Source of the DNA: Johnsonella sp. | Lineage (GTDB): Bacteria > Bacillota > Clostridia > Lachnospirales > Lachnospiraceae | Assembly: GCA_030529445.1 (NCBI GenBank) | Contig: JAUMWW010000015.1 | Location: 1-64,000, forward strand | Direction: 5' to 3' | DNA: 64,000 bases | In this document: in pieces, positions 17,775 through 25,851 of the stretch | Layout: each line of letters begins with the position of its first letter | Position numbering within the stretch: position 1 is the first letter of the stretch | Made by a program: the position numbers and the translations under genes | The notes under the pieces: model-generated | What the model saw: the letters and a program-made list of their open reading frames with translations, nothing else | Database searches by the model: none | Told to the model about the DNA's origin: nothing

Positions 17775-18206
17775 TTATAAAGCGGCGAGAGCCTTTCCTG
17801 CTTCCGCGAGGCGAGCTTTCGCATCATCATCGGGCTCGAGATTTGCGATAATGCCCTCTCCGTTGAGGACCTTTGCTCCGTAGGACTGCATCTGCTCCGT
17901 CCATTTTCTCATCCACTCTCCGTCGCCCCAGTCATGTGAGCCGAAGAGCACCACGGTCTTGCCCTCCACCTTATCGGAGAGGCTTTCTACGAACTCCTCC
18001 ATCACGCTGTCATCAAGCTGCTCGTCTCCGCATGCGGGGCAGCCCAGGGCAAAAACGGACTCCTCTGCAAGGTCGCTTGCGCTTGCATTGCCTGCCTCGA
18101 TCAGGAGAGCCTCCTTGCCAGCTTCTTCGATACCTTTTGCCAAAGCCTTAGCCATTTCTTCCGTATTACCCGAATTTGAGAAATATATGATTTTTATCCC
18201 TGCCAT
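17775..18206 (-). CDS. Flavodoxin
   Basis: A 143-residue FMN electron carrier. The phosphate-binding loop reads FSNSGNTEEMA at about residues 8-18, preceded by the strand IKIIYF; the CPACGDEQLDD segment near residue 63 and FGSHDWGDGEWM near residue 97 are the FMN isoalloxazine loops of short-chain clostridial flavodoxins. The frame can open at GTG 18221, but that GTG is itself the ribosome site (GTGAGG) of ATG 18206. It probably serves as an alternative to ferredoxin in an anaerobe. Confidence 0.92.
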   Translation of the reverse strand: MAGIKIIYFSNSGNTEEMAKALAKGIEEAGKEALLIEAGNASASDLAEESVFALGCPACGDEQLDDSVMEEFVESLSDKVEGKTVVLFGSHDWGDGEWMRKWTEQMQSYGAKVLNGEGIIANLEPDDDAKARLAEAGKALAAL

Positions 18207-18293
18207 AAATAAATACCTCACTTTGAAATTAGTTGAATAATGTTTCGTTGTTGACGGACATCGACCGCAATATCCGGCGGTTAGTCTTTGCTA

Positions 18294-18322
18294 ATTATAG
18301 CATTCTTTTTGGTTTTGCGCAA
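18294..18322 (-). promoter_or_regulatory. Promoter of the flavodoxin gene
   Basis: On the - strand TTGCGC (18322-18317) and TATAAT (18299-18294) with a 17-base spacer and an extended -10 TGC. The resulting leader is about 80 bases. Confidence 0.65.
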
Positions 18323-18334
18323 TAGATTTTTGGA

Positions 18335-18366
18335 AAATAAAAAAACCTTGAATATTCAAGGTTTTC
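18335..18366 (-). terminator. Intrinsic terminator after the tRNA-Gly pair
   Basis: Read on the - strand: AACCTTGAATATTCAAGGTT, a self-complementary stem followed by TTTTATTTT. Confidence 0.8.
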
Positions 18367-18368
18367 AG

Positions 18369-18441
18369 AGCGACAGACGGGACTCGAACCCGCGACCCCG
18401 ACCTTGGCAAGGTCGTACTCCACCAACTGAGCCACTGTCGC
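18369..18441 (-). tRNA. tRNA-Gly (anticodon GCC)
   Basis: A 73-base cloverleaf on the - strand. Acceptor GCGACAG/CTGTCGC, D arm GCTC/GGAG, anticodon stem CGACC/GGTCG around TTGCCAA (anticodon GCC), and T arm GCGGG-TTCGAGT-CCCGT. CCA is not encoded. Confidence 0.96.
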
Positions 18442-18489
18442 ATAGTATTCTTCTTAAAAAACGCTGTCGATAAGATTTTGTTTCGGATA

Positions 18490-18560
18490 AGCAGGTGATG
18501 GGAATCGAACCCACGTATTCAGCTTGGAAGGCTGATGTTCTACCATTGAACTACACCTGC
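18490..18560 (-). tRNA. tRNA-Gly (anticodon TCC)
   Basis: A 71-base cloverleaf on the - strand. Acceptor GCAGGTG/CACCTGC, D arm GTTC/GAAC, anticodon stem TCAGC/GCTGA around CTTCCAA (anticodon TCC), and T arm GTGGG-TTCGATT-CCCAT. CCA is not encoded. It is transcribed first of the two glycine isoacceptors, 48 bases upstream of the GCC gene. Confidence 0.96.
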
Positions 18561-18593
18561 ATGTTTTGCAAAGCTCTGCTCTGCACAATAAGC

Positions 18594-18622
18594 ATTTTAA
18601 CCGAAAGCCCAAACGATGTCAA
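18594..18622 (-). promoter_or_regulatory. Promoter of the tRNA-Gly operon
   Basis: On the - strand TTGACA (18622-18617), a 17-base spacer and TAAAAT (18599-18594), about 34 bases before the first tRNA. Confidence 0.8.
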
Positions 18623-18750
18623 GGAAATATCGTAAATTTATCCGAGAAGATTATTTTGGGATTAAAATATATTTTTAGTATACTTTTTTTTAAATCTATG
18701 TATAATAGTATTGTAAGCAATTAAAAACAATCAAGAAAGGGGGCTATTGC

Positions 18751-19149
18751 ATGTTAAAAGAATTTAAGGAGTTTGCAATCAAGGGCAATGTAATGGATCT
18801 TGCGGTGGCGGTAATCATAGGAGGTGCTTTCGGTAAGATTGTATCTTCGCTGGTTGATGATCTGCTCATGCCGGTAATCGGAATTCTTCTCGGAGGAATT
18901 GATTTTTCGAATCTGAAAATTATTATTACTCCCGCAAACGGTGATATCGCTGAGGTCGCAGTAAGATACGGAGCCTTTATTCAGTCTGTAGTTGATTTTT
19001 TGATTATTGCGTTTTCTATTTTCCTCATTGTAAAGCTTTTAAATGCGGGAAAGAAAAAAGAAGAGAAAAAAGAGGAGAAGGCGCCCAAGCCTGCGGAGGA
19101 TATCGTCCTTCTTACCGAGATCAGGGATCTCTTGAAAGCAGGGAAGTAA
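18751..19149 (+). CDS. mscL: Large-conductance mechanosensitive channel MscL
   Basis: A 132-residue homopentameric channel that opens under membrane tension to release solutes in osmotic downshock. It starts [31 protein letters not shown], the signature first helix, followed by the second helix (about residues 75-95) and a Lys/Glu-rich cytoplasmic tail with the C-terminal helix [17 protein letters not shown] precedes the ATG. A TATAAT at 18701-18706 may be its -10 but I see no good -35. Confidence 0.96.
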   Translation: MLKEFKEFAIKGNVMDLAVAVIIGGAFGKIVSSLVDDLLMPVIGILLGGIDFSNLKIIITPANGDIAEVAVRYGAFIQSVVDFLIIAFSIFLIVKLLNAGKKKEEKKEEKAPKPAEDIVLLTEIRDLLKAGK

Positions 19150-19266
19150 TTTCTGAAAAAAATATATTCACGCTCAATGAATATAAAGGAATAGTGATGC
19201 TCCGGTCGGCTTAAGAACCGGCTGACAAAATAATAAAAACGGAAAGAAAAGTAAGAGGTAATGAAT

Positions 19267-19425
19267 ATGAAGTATATTTGTGATGTATGCGGCTATGTTT
19301 ATGATGAGGAGCTTGGCGATCCGGATAACGGGATAGCGCCCGGAACGAAATGGGAAGACGTGGATCATGATTTCCTTTGTCCGCTCTGCGGAGTAGGAAA
19401 GGATGAGTTTTCCAAAATGGATTGA
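19267..19425 (+). CDS. Rubredoxin
   Basis: A 52-residue iron protein with two Cys-x2-Cys-Gly pairs, CDVCGY and [11 protein letters not shown], that bind one Fe for electron transfer, together with the conserved GTKWEDV segment. The gene is short. ATG 19261 is also in frame, but AAGAGG at 19253-19258 is 8 bases before 19267 and only 2 before 19261. In anaerobes rubredoxins serve oxygen and superoxide detoxification; no such partner is adjacent here. Confidence 0.95.
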   Translation: MKYICDVCGYVYDEELGDPDNGIAPGTKWEDVDHDFLCPLCGVGKDEFSKMD

Positions 19426-19479
19426 TTCTTTGCATTTGGAGGAGATAAAATACTATCTGCCTCGCTGCGGTATCGGAAG

Positions 19480-19514
19480 CGCTATATTTGTCAAATGATA
19501 AATATAGCGTTTTT
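19480..19514 (+). terminator. Intrinsic terminator after rubredoxin
   Basis: Stem CGCTATATTT (19480-19489) with AAATATAGCG (19500-19509) followed by TTTTT. Confidence 0.85.
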
Positions 19515-19554
19515 CTGAGAGCGGCATATAGATATCGGATGACCGAAAGATAAG

Positions 19555-19575
19555 CTTGTCTGTCATGATGACAAG
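19555..19575 (+). promoter_or_regulatory. Palindrome upstream of the Tad locus, possible operator
   Basis: CTTGTC at 19555-19560 and GACAAG at 19570-19575 flank and overlap the palindrome TGTCATGATGACA (19561-19573). It lies about 50 bases before the first gene of the pilus region and just upstream of TATAGT at 19593-19598. A protein-binding site is plausible but unproven. Confidence 0.35.
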
Positions 19576-19621
19576 ATAAGTCGATTCTTCAGTATAGTTT
19601 GATAGCGACGGGGAGAAGGAT

Positions 19622-20290
19622 ATGGGCACATATAAACGAAGAAGGAGACGAAGGAAGAAGGCATCTGTGTCGGGGAATGAAGCTGAAAACAGAGAAAATC
19701 TTCGGGGGGAAGAGGAAATAGGCTCTGATTCGGAAATTGCGGAGGAAGAGAAGAGGCTGGAGAAAGAGTATGAAGAGCTCGGCAAAGAGCTTGAGAAAGC
19801 CAAAATCGATCTTGCCAATAAATATATGCAGATTATGCAGTATGATATGCAAAGACCGGAAGATAAGGATGAGACGGACTATTTGTCGAGAGTCAATGAG
19901 CTGCAGGCTCTGGTAAAAGAATATGAGAGCATCCTGCAAGAGAAGGAAAAGTACGAAGCTTTATTGGAAGAAAAATGGCAGGAAATCAACAGCTTTTCCG
20001 AGAAAGTTCAGGAAAGCAGAGATAAAAAAATGCAGGAGGAGCTTTTTGAGGAAATAGAGAGCAAAAAGTCCTATATTCATAAGCTTAATTTAGAACTGGA
20101 AAAAGAAATCAAGATCTTCCAGGAAGAAAAGGTCTTGCAGGAGAAATTGGAAGAAGAACTTAAGATTCAGACAGATATTCTTAAGGATATCAGCAAGAAA
20201 TTTGAATTGCTGAAAGAAAACAACAAAAAGCAGGAAGAATTACTATTATCAATTGAAATGATTTTATATAACAGAAGAGAAAAAGAGTAA
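19622..20290 (+). CDS. Coiled-coil protein at the head of the Tad locus
   Basis: A 222-residue protein I do not recognise. It opens with an extremely basic stretch (KRRRRRRKK at about residues 5-13), then an acidic linker and from about residue 40 an almost continuous Lys/Glu-rich coiled coil to the end. No membrane segment is seen. ATG 19622 follows GGGGAGAAGG. The same reading frame continues past its TAA with coherent coiled-coil-like coding to 20458, broken only by one further stop, so the protein may be a shortened version of a longer ancestor. Its position suggests a role in pilus placement or regulation, which is inference only. Confidence 0.6.
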   Translation: MGTYKRRRRRRKKASVSGNEAENRENLRGEEEIGSDSEIAEEEKRLEKEYEELGKELEKAKIDLANKYMQIMQYDMQRPEDKDETDYLSRVNELQALVKEYESILQEKEKYEALLEEKWQEINSFSEKVQESRDKKMQEELFEEIESKKSYIHKLNLELEKEIKIFQEEKVLQEKLEEELKIQTDILKDISKKFELLKENNKKQEELLLSIEMILYNRREKE

Positions 20291-20458
20291 TATAAAATTT
20301 CAAACAGGGATATCGATGAAGCCGATATTCTGAATGAAAATATAAAATTAAACAACAAATGATTGCAAAAGCATGCATATTACGACAAAATATACGAAAT
20401 CATTCAAAAGATAATATGGGCTATTGACAAGAAGCGGGAAATGTTACAATATAATTAA
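20291..20458 (+). pseudogene. In-frame 3' remnant of the coiled-coil gene
   Basis: Directly after the TAA at 20288-20290 the same frame reads ISNRDIDEADILNENIKLNN, then a TGA at 20360-20362, then YYDKIYEIIQKIIWAID and KKREMLQYN to a TAA at 20456-20458. The composition (Lys, Glu, Asn, Ile with heptad-like spacing) resembles the upstream protein and not random AT-rich DNA. The simplest reading is a lost C terminus through two nonsense changes; sequencing error or readthrough are alternatives. Confidence 0.5.
20424..20450 (+). promoter_or_regulatory. Possible promoter for the prepilin peptidase and pilin genes
   Basis: TTGACA at 20424-20429 and TACAAT at 20445-20450, spacer 15, with an extended -10 TG at 20442-20443; an overlapping TATAAT at 20450-20455 would give a spacer of 20. 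It lies within the 3' remnant. The region 20459-20645 shows no other feature. Confidence 0.4.
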
Positions 20459-20645
20459 ACAGGCTTAAGAAAGCAGAAATCAGAGAGCGGGTTTGATTCA
20501 TTTTATTGTAAAAAAATGAACCGGATTTTAGAGATTTTCGGGGAGCTTTCGAGATAAAACAATAAAGATGAATGAAATAACGAGATTGAGTGTGATTGAG
20601 TGCTATGTTAGAGTATCAGAGAGATTGATATAGGAGTGATTGTAA

Positions 20646-21383
20646 ATGTCAAATGAAGCCATCTTAAAGATCGCCGTTTTTGCAGCGATGTCAATTTTGG
20701 GAGCTTATCTGCTTCCGGCTTCGGCAAAACGCTATATTCAATGGAAGCAGGCGAAGAAGGAAAGAAAAGAGTACCAAAATGCAAAAAGCCTTTTTTGGTA
20801 TATATTCAGTCTATTAGTGTTGACCTTATCCGCATGCTTGGCTTTCTATTGTCTTCGTTTTTGGGAAGGCATCTTTATCATGATATTTTCTATGTTTGCG
20901 GTTTTCGGCATCATTGTAGATACCTGCATCAGGATTATCGGCAACGAGATGCTCTTATGTATGTTTCCTTTCGGAATCGCGTACAGATTATTGACCGCTC
21001 CGACATTGAAAAGCGCATTTATCGGTTCTCTGATTGCGGCGGTACTGATGCTGGTGTTTTTTTTCGCGGCACATATGATCGTCTATCTTCATAAAGGAGT
21101 CAGAGGGGTCGGAATGGGAGATGTCAAGCTTTCTCTCCTGATCGGGATTACTTTGGGAGTCGGGCTTTTCGGAGAGTTCATTCTCGGAATGGCTGTGGGG
21201 ATGATTGTATATTTGGTATTCAGGATATTAAAATCTCCTTTCTTTATCAGGACGATTTTTAATCCGGATAATACCTTTCCCTTATGTCCGCCGATTATGT
21301 TAGGCTTTATATATGCGCTCTTTGCTCCTCATATCGGGACTTTGGCGGAGCTGAGAAATTTATTGTTTTCAAAGCTTGGGTAA
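20646..21383 (+). CDS. Prepilin peptidase, A24 aspartic membrane protease (TadV/CpaA type)
   Basis: A 245-residue polytopic protein that cuts the leader from Flp pilins and TadE-like pseudopilins. Two catalytic aspartates are visible: the one in VDTCIRIIGNEML (about residue 97) and the GxGD motif in GVGMGDVKL (about residues 155-163). There are at least six hydrophobic segments. No N-terminal methyltransferase domain is present, as usual for Tad-type enzymes. Confidence 0.88.
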   Translation: MSNEAILKIAVFAAMSILGAYLLPASAKRYIQWKQAKKERKEYQNAKSLFWYIFSLLVLTLSACLAFYCLRFWEGIFIMIFSMFAVFGIIVDTCIRIIGNEMLLCMFPFGIAYRLLTAPTLKSAFIGSLIAAVLMLVFFFAAHMIVYLHKGVRGVGMGDVKLSLLIGITLGVGLFGEFILGMAVGMIVYLVFRILKSPFFIRTIFNPDNTFPLCPPIMLGFIYALFAPHIGTLAELRNLLFSKLG

Positions 21384-21443
21384 GAGTGAGTGATCAACAG
21401 ATAGAAACAGACTGGAATTGCAGAGTGAAAAGGAGTGTGAAAG

Positions 21444-21608
21444 ATGTTGGATTACAGAGAGTTTTTTTCTGAAGAAAAAGCCCAGGGTATGGTGGAATAT
21501 TCCTTGCTTTTATCGATTTTAGTCATGGGATTGGTTGGAGCGTTTAGGAACAGTATTGCAAGCTCTCTAATTGCAAGAATGGTAGATATTTATAATAACT
21601 TACCCTGA
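21444..21608 (+). CDS. Flp-type pilin, first copy
   Basis: A 54-residue type IVb pilin. A short leader MLDYREFFSEEKA is followed by QGMVEYSLLLSILVMGLVG, the Flp motif with Glu at +5 and Tyr at +6 if cleavage is before the Gln. The residue at -1 would be Ala, where prepilins normally have Gly. Mature length is about 41 residues. AAAAGGAG precedes the ATG. Confidence 0.85.
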   Translation: MLDYREFFSEEKAQGMVEYSLLLSILVMGLVGAFRNSIASSLIARMVDIYNNLP

Positions 21609-21722
21609 TGGAAAAGAGAAAATTGTTTTTTTATCCGGTTTGTTTTGGGAAGGCATAGTTTATGTGCGGTAAATATTTGTACTTTAATGAAATACACAGA
21701 AAAAGAAAGGAGTGATATTGTT

Positions 21723-21878
21723 ATGAGAAAATTCTTAAACAACATAATGGCGGAGGAAAGTGGACAGGGATTGGTAGAGTACGCATTGATTCTTTCTATT
21801 ATTGCTGTAGGTCTTATTGCTGCTCTTAGAGCGTTACATGGAAGAATTGAAACAGTGTTTACTAACACGACTTTCTAA
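21723..21878 (+). CDS. Flp-type pilin, second copy
   Basis: A 51-residue Flp pilin with leader MRKFLNNIMAEESG and then QGLVEYALILSIIAVGLIAA. Cleavage after the canonical Gly puts Glu at +5 and Tyr at +6, a complete type IVb site, so this is the better candidate for the major pilin. AAAGGAG at 21707-21713 marks ATG 21723; the earlier ATG at 21645 lacks a ribosome site. It is followed by a strong terminator. Confidence 0.9.
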   Translation: MRKFLNNIMAEESGQGLVEYALILSIIAVGLIAALRALHGRIETVFTNTTF

Positions 21879-22004
21879 ACCGGCATAATATTGCAAAATC
21901 AATATAGAAATTATTTTTTTAAGCATAGAAATATACAACGTAAGATATTAAATAGTGATAAGTTTTAAAAATTGTTAGAGTACAAATTTTACATAAATGA
22001 ATGA

Positions 22005-22088
22005 ATATGCATCAAAATAGACTGTATGATGAGCAACTTTTAGTTAAGCTTATTAGTTTTATCAGTTTTATTTTGATGCATATTTTTA
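22005..22088 (+). terminator. Long-stem terminator between the pilin genes and cpaB
   Basis: A perfect 15-bp inverted repeat, ATATGCATCAAAATA at 22005-22019 and its complement at 22069-22083, separated by 49 bases and followed by TTTT. The region 21879-22213 holds no gene and is AT-rich. It may let pilin mRNA greatly outnumber mRNA for the assembly machinery. Confidence 0.65.
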
Positions 22089-22213
22089 ATCATATTGGTT
22101 TATTTAGAAAATTTAACCTTAATTATTTTTGACGAAGAGTAAAAAAATCTATAAGGGAATGGTTCAATATCATAATTTAAAAGAACAGAGTGTGAAAAAA
22201 GGAGATATGCTTT

Positions 22214-23200
22214 GTGAAAAAGATACGTATCGTGGCATTTTTATCTGCTGTAGTAGTATTCATGCTTTCCTATTTATATTTGCAGGGGCAGAAAAAAGAA
22301 AAGGCTTTTGATAAAATTACGGAAGATAAGCAGCAGATAGTAGTGGCAAAGGTTGAAATCAAGCCGAATGAGATGATTACCGCGGAAATGGTGGAATTAA
22401 AGGCGATTCCGGTTTTGAAGGATGATCAGGACTATTTCACGAGTATGGACGAGGTTGTCGGAAGAATTACGATTACGGATATTTTTGCGGGAGAGAAAAT
22501 AACAAAACTGAGGACTGCCGATAAGGACAGTGCATTGGATTTAACCTATAAAATCGCCGAAGGAAAAAGGGCAATGGCGGTGGCGGTAAACAAAGAGTCG
22601 GGAGTAGGGCATAATATCAAGGTCGGAGATTATGTGGATGTGATATCCAGTGGAAAGATCGAGGCGGGAAAGATCAATGATATCCCGACTCCGGCAGGCA
22701 TGTTTTTTGATGCGGGGCTCGGTCTTGAAGCACCGCGCAATACATCCGTATTGAAAACAAATATTGATGAGGGATATGCCACGCTCGCAATCCAAAACGT
22801 CAAGGTTCTTGCCTTGGACAGTGTAACCTATTTTGAGGTAAAAAAGGATGGAGAGACGAGGGAATATCAAACCGTAACCTTGGAGCTCAGCCCGGAGCAG
22901 GCTAGACATATCGTTCTGATTGGGATTGACGATGGAGAAGTGTTCCTGGCTCTTCGGGCGCATGGGGATGAAGAGATAACGGATACCCCGAGGGATGAGC
23001 TCTTTAAGACGGAAAGCATTTTGCACGAGGGTAATGAGGCGCCGGGATCCGCGGGTGTCGAAAACTCCCAAAGCCCTGAACAATCTCCGAATGCAGGAGC
23101 ATCAGGAGGAGCTTCTCAAAGAAGAGGGAGCAGCGAGCCGAATCAGTCAGGAACTGAGAATGAGAGGGAAGATTCAGGAGAGCAGCCGGCAATACGCTAG
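22214..23200 (+). CDS. cpaB: Flp pilus assembly protein CpaB/RcpC
   Basis: A 328-residue envelope protein with one N-terminal membrane helix (IVAFLSAVVVFMLSYLYL), a SAF domain (ITAEMVELKAIP, about residues 55-70) and the CpaB core AMAVAVNKESGVGHNIKVGDYVDV. In Gram-negatives CpaB supports the secretin; here, with no secretin, it probably contacts cell wall or pilus base. The Ser/Gly/Pro/Glu-rich tail from about residue 265 looks unstructured. GTG start at 22214 after GGAGAT. Confidence 0.88.
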   Translation: MKKIRIVAFLSAVVVFMLSYLYLQGQKKEKAFDKITEDKQQIVVAKVEIKPNEMITAEMVELKAIPVLKDDQDYFTSMDEVVGRITITDIFAGEKITKLRTADKDSALDLTYKIAEGKRAMAVAVNKESGVGHNIKVGDYVDVISSGKIEAGKINDIPTPAGMFFDAGLGLEAPRNTSVLKTNIDEGYATLAIQNVKVLALDSVTYFEVKKDGETREYQTVTLELSPEQARHIVLIGIDDGEVFLALRAHGDEEITDTPRDELFKTESILHEGNEAPGSAGVENSQSPEQSPNAGASGGASQRRGSSEPNQSGTENEREDSGEQPAIR

Positions 23201-23295
23201 GCTAGAAGACTTTGCTTCAAAAAAGTTTTGCCTTACTCGCGCGTGTTAATTTTAGAAAGATAACGAATTTTTCATATATTGGGAGGAAATATTGT

Positions 23296-24465
23296 TTGAA
23301 AGTAAAGGTACTGTTATTCGGAACGGCAGAAAACTGCAATCAACTGAGTCATTATCTCAGGGATGAAGAAATCACCGTGGTTGGAGGGGTGCAGAACGAA
23401 AATCAGGTATTGGATGCGATAAATCGTTTTAATCCCGATATATTCATGGTGGCGGAACTCTCACAGGTATCATTGAGGGCGTGCAATCAGGTTTATTTGC
23501 TCAGACCTCGCTGCATTCCGGTGGTTATCACGGACAGCAAAGAGGAAGAAGATATCCGCAATATTATGCAGGCTGGTGTACATTACATCCTATCGACGGA
23601 TATCAGCCCGCTGGAGCTTGTTTCGGAGCTCAAGGCAATTTACAGTAATGAGTCCAACCGCATCCTGAGCCTTGAAAGTACGGGGAAAGGCTCGAGCAAA
23701 TCCAAGGTTCTGGTTGTTTTCGGGGCAAAGGACGGGATTGGAAAGACGACGCTTGCGGTGAATCTGGCAATCAAGCTGGCACAAAATAAAAACAAGGTAG
23801 TCATCCTGGATTATAATATGCAGTTTGGGGATGTGAGCGCATATTTGGGAATGAAAACGAAGGATACGATCATAGAGCTTTTACAGGAGCAGTCCAATCC
23901 GAATATCGATACGATTCGGCAGTTTCTCTCTCTTCATGTATCGGGCGTGCATTTCCTGCCCTCTCCCTTCAATCCCGAGGATGCCGGCATGGTAACGGCA
24001 GGGCAGGCGGAGAGAGTCATCTCGACGCTCAGAGTGTATTATGATTATGTGATCATTGACACAAATTCCGGCTTTGATGATATCACAATCAATTGTCTGG
24101 ATTGCTCGTCCATGATATTTTTGATGTCCGGCAGCGATATTCCCACCTTGATCAATACCAAAAAGAGTCTGGGAGTAATTCGGGCGCTGACCGACGAGGA
24201 AAAGATCAAGCTGATCGTCGGAAAGGCGGCGAGGGATTCCAATAAAGTATCCGATATTTCCAGAGTCTTGGGTATGCCCGTATGGAATACGATTCCCTAT
24301 GACAGGAGGAGCGCGATCGTTGCCGCCAACCAGGGAAGCCCTCTGATTTTATCCTCTACGAGGAGCGGAATCAGCAAGGCGATTACAAAGATGGTTTCGG
24401 AAATCGACAGACCAAGCGTAGTGGGCGGAAATTCTTTAGTCAGGAGGTTCGGTAAAAGCAAATGA
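23296..24465 (+). CDS. tadZ: TadZ/CpaE pilus localisation ATPase
   Basis: A 389-residue two-domain protein: an N-terminal receiver-like domain (KVKVLLFGTAENC onward, about 120 residues, no clear phospho-acceptor surroundings) and a MinD/ParA-like ATPase with GAKDGIGKTTLA as its Walker A and VVIDTNSGFDD. In known systems it positions the pilus machine at a cell site. TTG 23296 follows GGGAGG by 9 bases; the frame open from 23212 has no ribosome site. It overlaps tadA by 4 bases. Confidence 0.88.
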   Translation: MKVKVLLFGTAENCNQLSHYLRDEEITVVGGVQNENQVLDAINRFNPDIFMVAELSQVSLRACNQVYLLRPRCIPVVITDSKEEEDIRNIMQAGVHYILSTDISPLELVSELKAIYSNESNRILSLESTGKGSSKSKVLVVFGAKDGIGKTTLAVNLAIKLAQNKNKVVILDYNMQFGDVSAYLGMKTKDTIIELLQEQSNPNIDTIRQFLSLHVSGVHFLPSPFNPEDAGMVTAGQAERVISTLRVYYDYVIIDTNSGFDDITINCLDCSSMIFLMSGSDIPTLINTKKSLGVIRALTDEEKIKLIVGKAARDSNKVSDISRVLGMPVWNTIPYDRRSAIVAANQGSPLILSSTRSGISKAITKMVSEIDRPSVVGGNSLVRRFGKSK

Positions 24466-25847
24466 GTTGGGCAAGCAGATTGGAAAAAATAAAGGCGGGA
24501 GTCCAGCCGGCCGATACGAATCTCTTCTCCCAGGATAAGAAGAATCAATATTATACGGGGATGGGGCTCAGACTGGATAAGAAATATGAATCCATCCGAG
24601 AAAACGTGCATAGAGAGATTGTGAATGAATATAATACCTGGTCTGCTTCCAACGAAAATGAGGCGGATATCAGCAAAGTGGTTTTGGAGTTTATTCACCA
24701 ATCACTTGCAAAACAGGAACAAAGGCTGACGAGGGCGGAGGAGTCGAAGCTTGCGCAGGAGATTTTGGACGACGTGATAGGCTTGGGTCCTTTGGAACCG
24801 CTGCTGCGAGACTCCACGATAAGCGAGATTATGGTTAATTCTCCGAGGCAGATTTATATCGAGCGCAACGGAAAGCTGGAGAAGATTGATACCAGGTTTC
24901 GGGACGATGCCCATGTATTGCAGGTAATTAACCGCATCGTATCCTCCGTGGGAAGGAGATGCGATGAAGCAAATCCTATGGTGGATGCAAGGCTTGCCGA
25001 CGGATCGAGAGTAAATGCAATCATCCCCCCGGTGGCGCTCAAGGGTCCCTCGATAACGATACGAAAGTTTTCAAATTATGCCTTCCAGGTTAAGGATCTG
25101 ATCGCTTTCGGAAGCTTGTCCGTCCAGATGGCAAATTTCCTGGAGGCGGCGGTCAGAGGGAGATGCAATATCATCGTATCGGGAGGTACGGGATCGGGAA
25201 AGACCACTCTGCTCAACGTCCTCTCATCCTATATTCCGAGCGGAGAAAGAATCGTTACGATAGAGGATGCCGCAGAGCTTAAGCTGGAGCAGGAACATGT
25301 GGTTACCTTGGAAGGAAGACCGGCAAATATAGAAGGAAAGGGAACGATATCAATCCGAGATCTGGTGAGAAACTCCCTGCGTATGCGCCCGGACAGAATC
25401 ATCGTCGGAGAGGTTCGCTCCGGGGAGACTCTGGACATGCTTCAGGCGATGAATACCGGTCATGACGGATCGCTGACGACGGTGCATGCAAACACGCCAA
25501 GAGATGTGATCTCAAGGCTTGAGACATTGGTTATGATGGCGGGCATGGAGTTGCCGGCAAAGGCGATTCGAGAGCAGATCGCTTCCGCGATCAATATTAT
25601 CGTTCACCAGTCAAGATTTCGCGACGGAAGCAGAAAGATCGTCAATATTTCGGAGATCGTCGGCATGGAGGGAGATACGGTGACGATTCAGGATCTCTTC
25701 GTCTATCAGCAGGAGGGCATCGACGCCATCGGAAGGGTTTCGGGGCAATTCGTGCCGACCGGCATCCTTCCGCGGGTCAGCGAGAAGATCCGGGACGGAG
25801 GTGCGATCTGCAAGGATGAATGGTTCCAACCGAGGATAAGGAGCTGA
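24462..25847 (+). CDS. tadA: TadA/CpaF secretion ATPase
   Basis: The 461-residue hexameric motor that powers Flp pilus assembly. The N-terminal domain has LGPLEPLLRDSTISEIMVN, and the motor has Walker A SGGTGSGKTT (about residues 240-249), the Asp box TIEDAAEL, Walker B region RPDRIIVGEVR and the His box TGHDGSLTTVHAN. All catalytic motifs are intact. Starts within the tadZ stop (ATGA). Confidence 0.95.
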   Translation: MSWASRLEKIKAGVQPADTNLFSQDKKNQYYTGMGLRLDKKYESIRENVHREIVNEYNTWSASNENEADISKVVLEFIHQSLAKQEQRLTRAEESKLAQEILDDVIGLGPLEPLLRDSTISEIMVNSPRQIYIERNGKLEKIDTRFRDDAHVLQVINRIVSSVGRRCDEANPMVDARLADGSRVNAIIPPVALKGPSITIRKFSNYAFQVKDLIAFGSLSVQMANFLEAAVRGRCNIIVSGGTGSGKTTLLNVLSSYIPSGERIVTIEDAAELKLEQEHVVTLEGRPANIEGKGTISIRDLVRNSLRMRPDRIIVGEVRSGETLDMLQAMNTGHDGSLTTVHANTPRDVISRLETLVMMAGMELPAKAIREQIASAINIIVHQSRFRDGSRKIVNISEIVGMEGDTVTIQDLFVYQQEGIDAIGRVSGQFVPTGILPRVSEKIRDGGAICKDEWFQPRIRS

Positions 25848-25851
25848 GAAT

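Noticed and set aside
18701-18706. TATAAT upstream of mscL as a promoter
   Set aside because: A good -10, but the positions 16-18 bases upstream do not resemble TTGACA, so I did not list it.
19163-19185. Hairpin TATATTCA/TGAATATA between mscL and rubredoxin
   Set aside because: Short, AT-only stem with no T tract; not enough to call a terminator.
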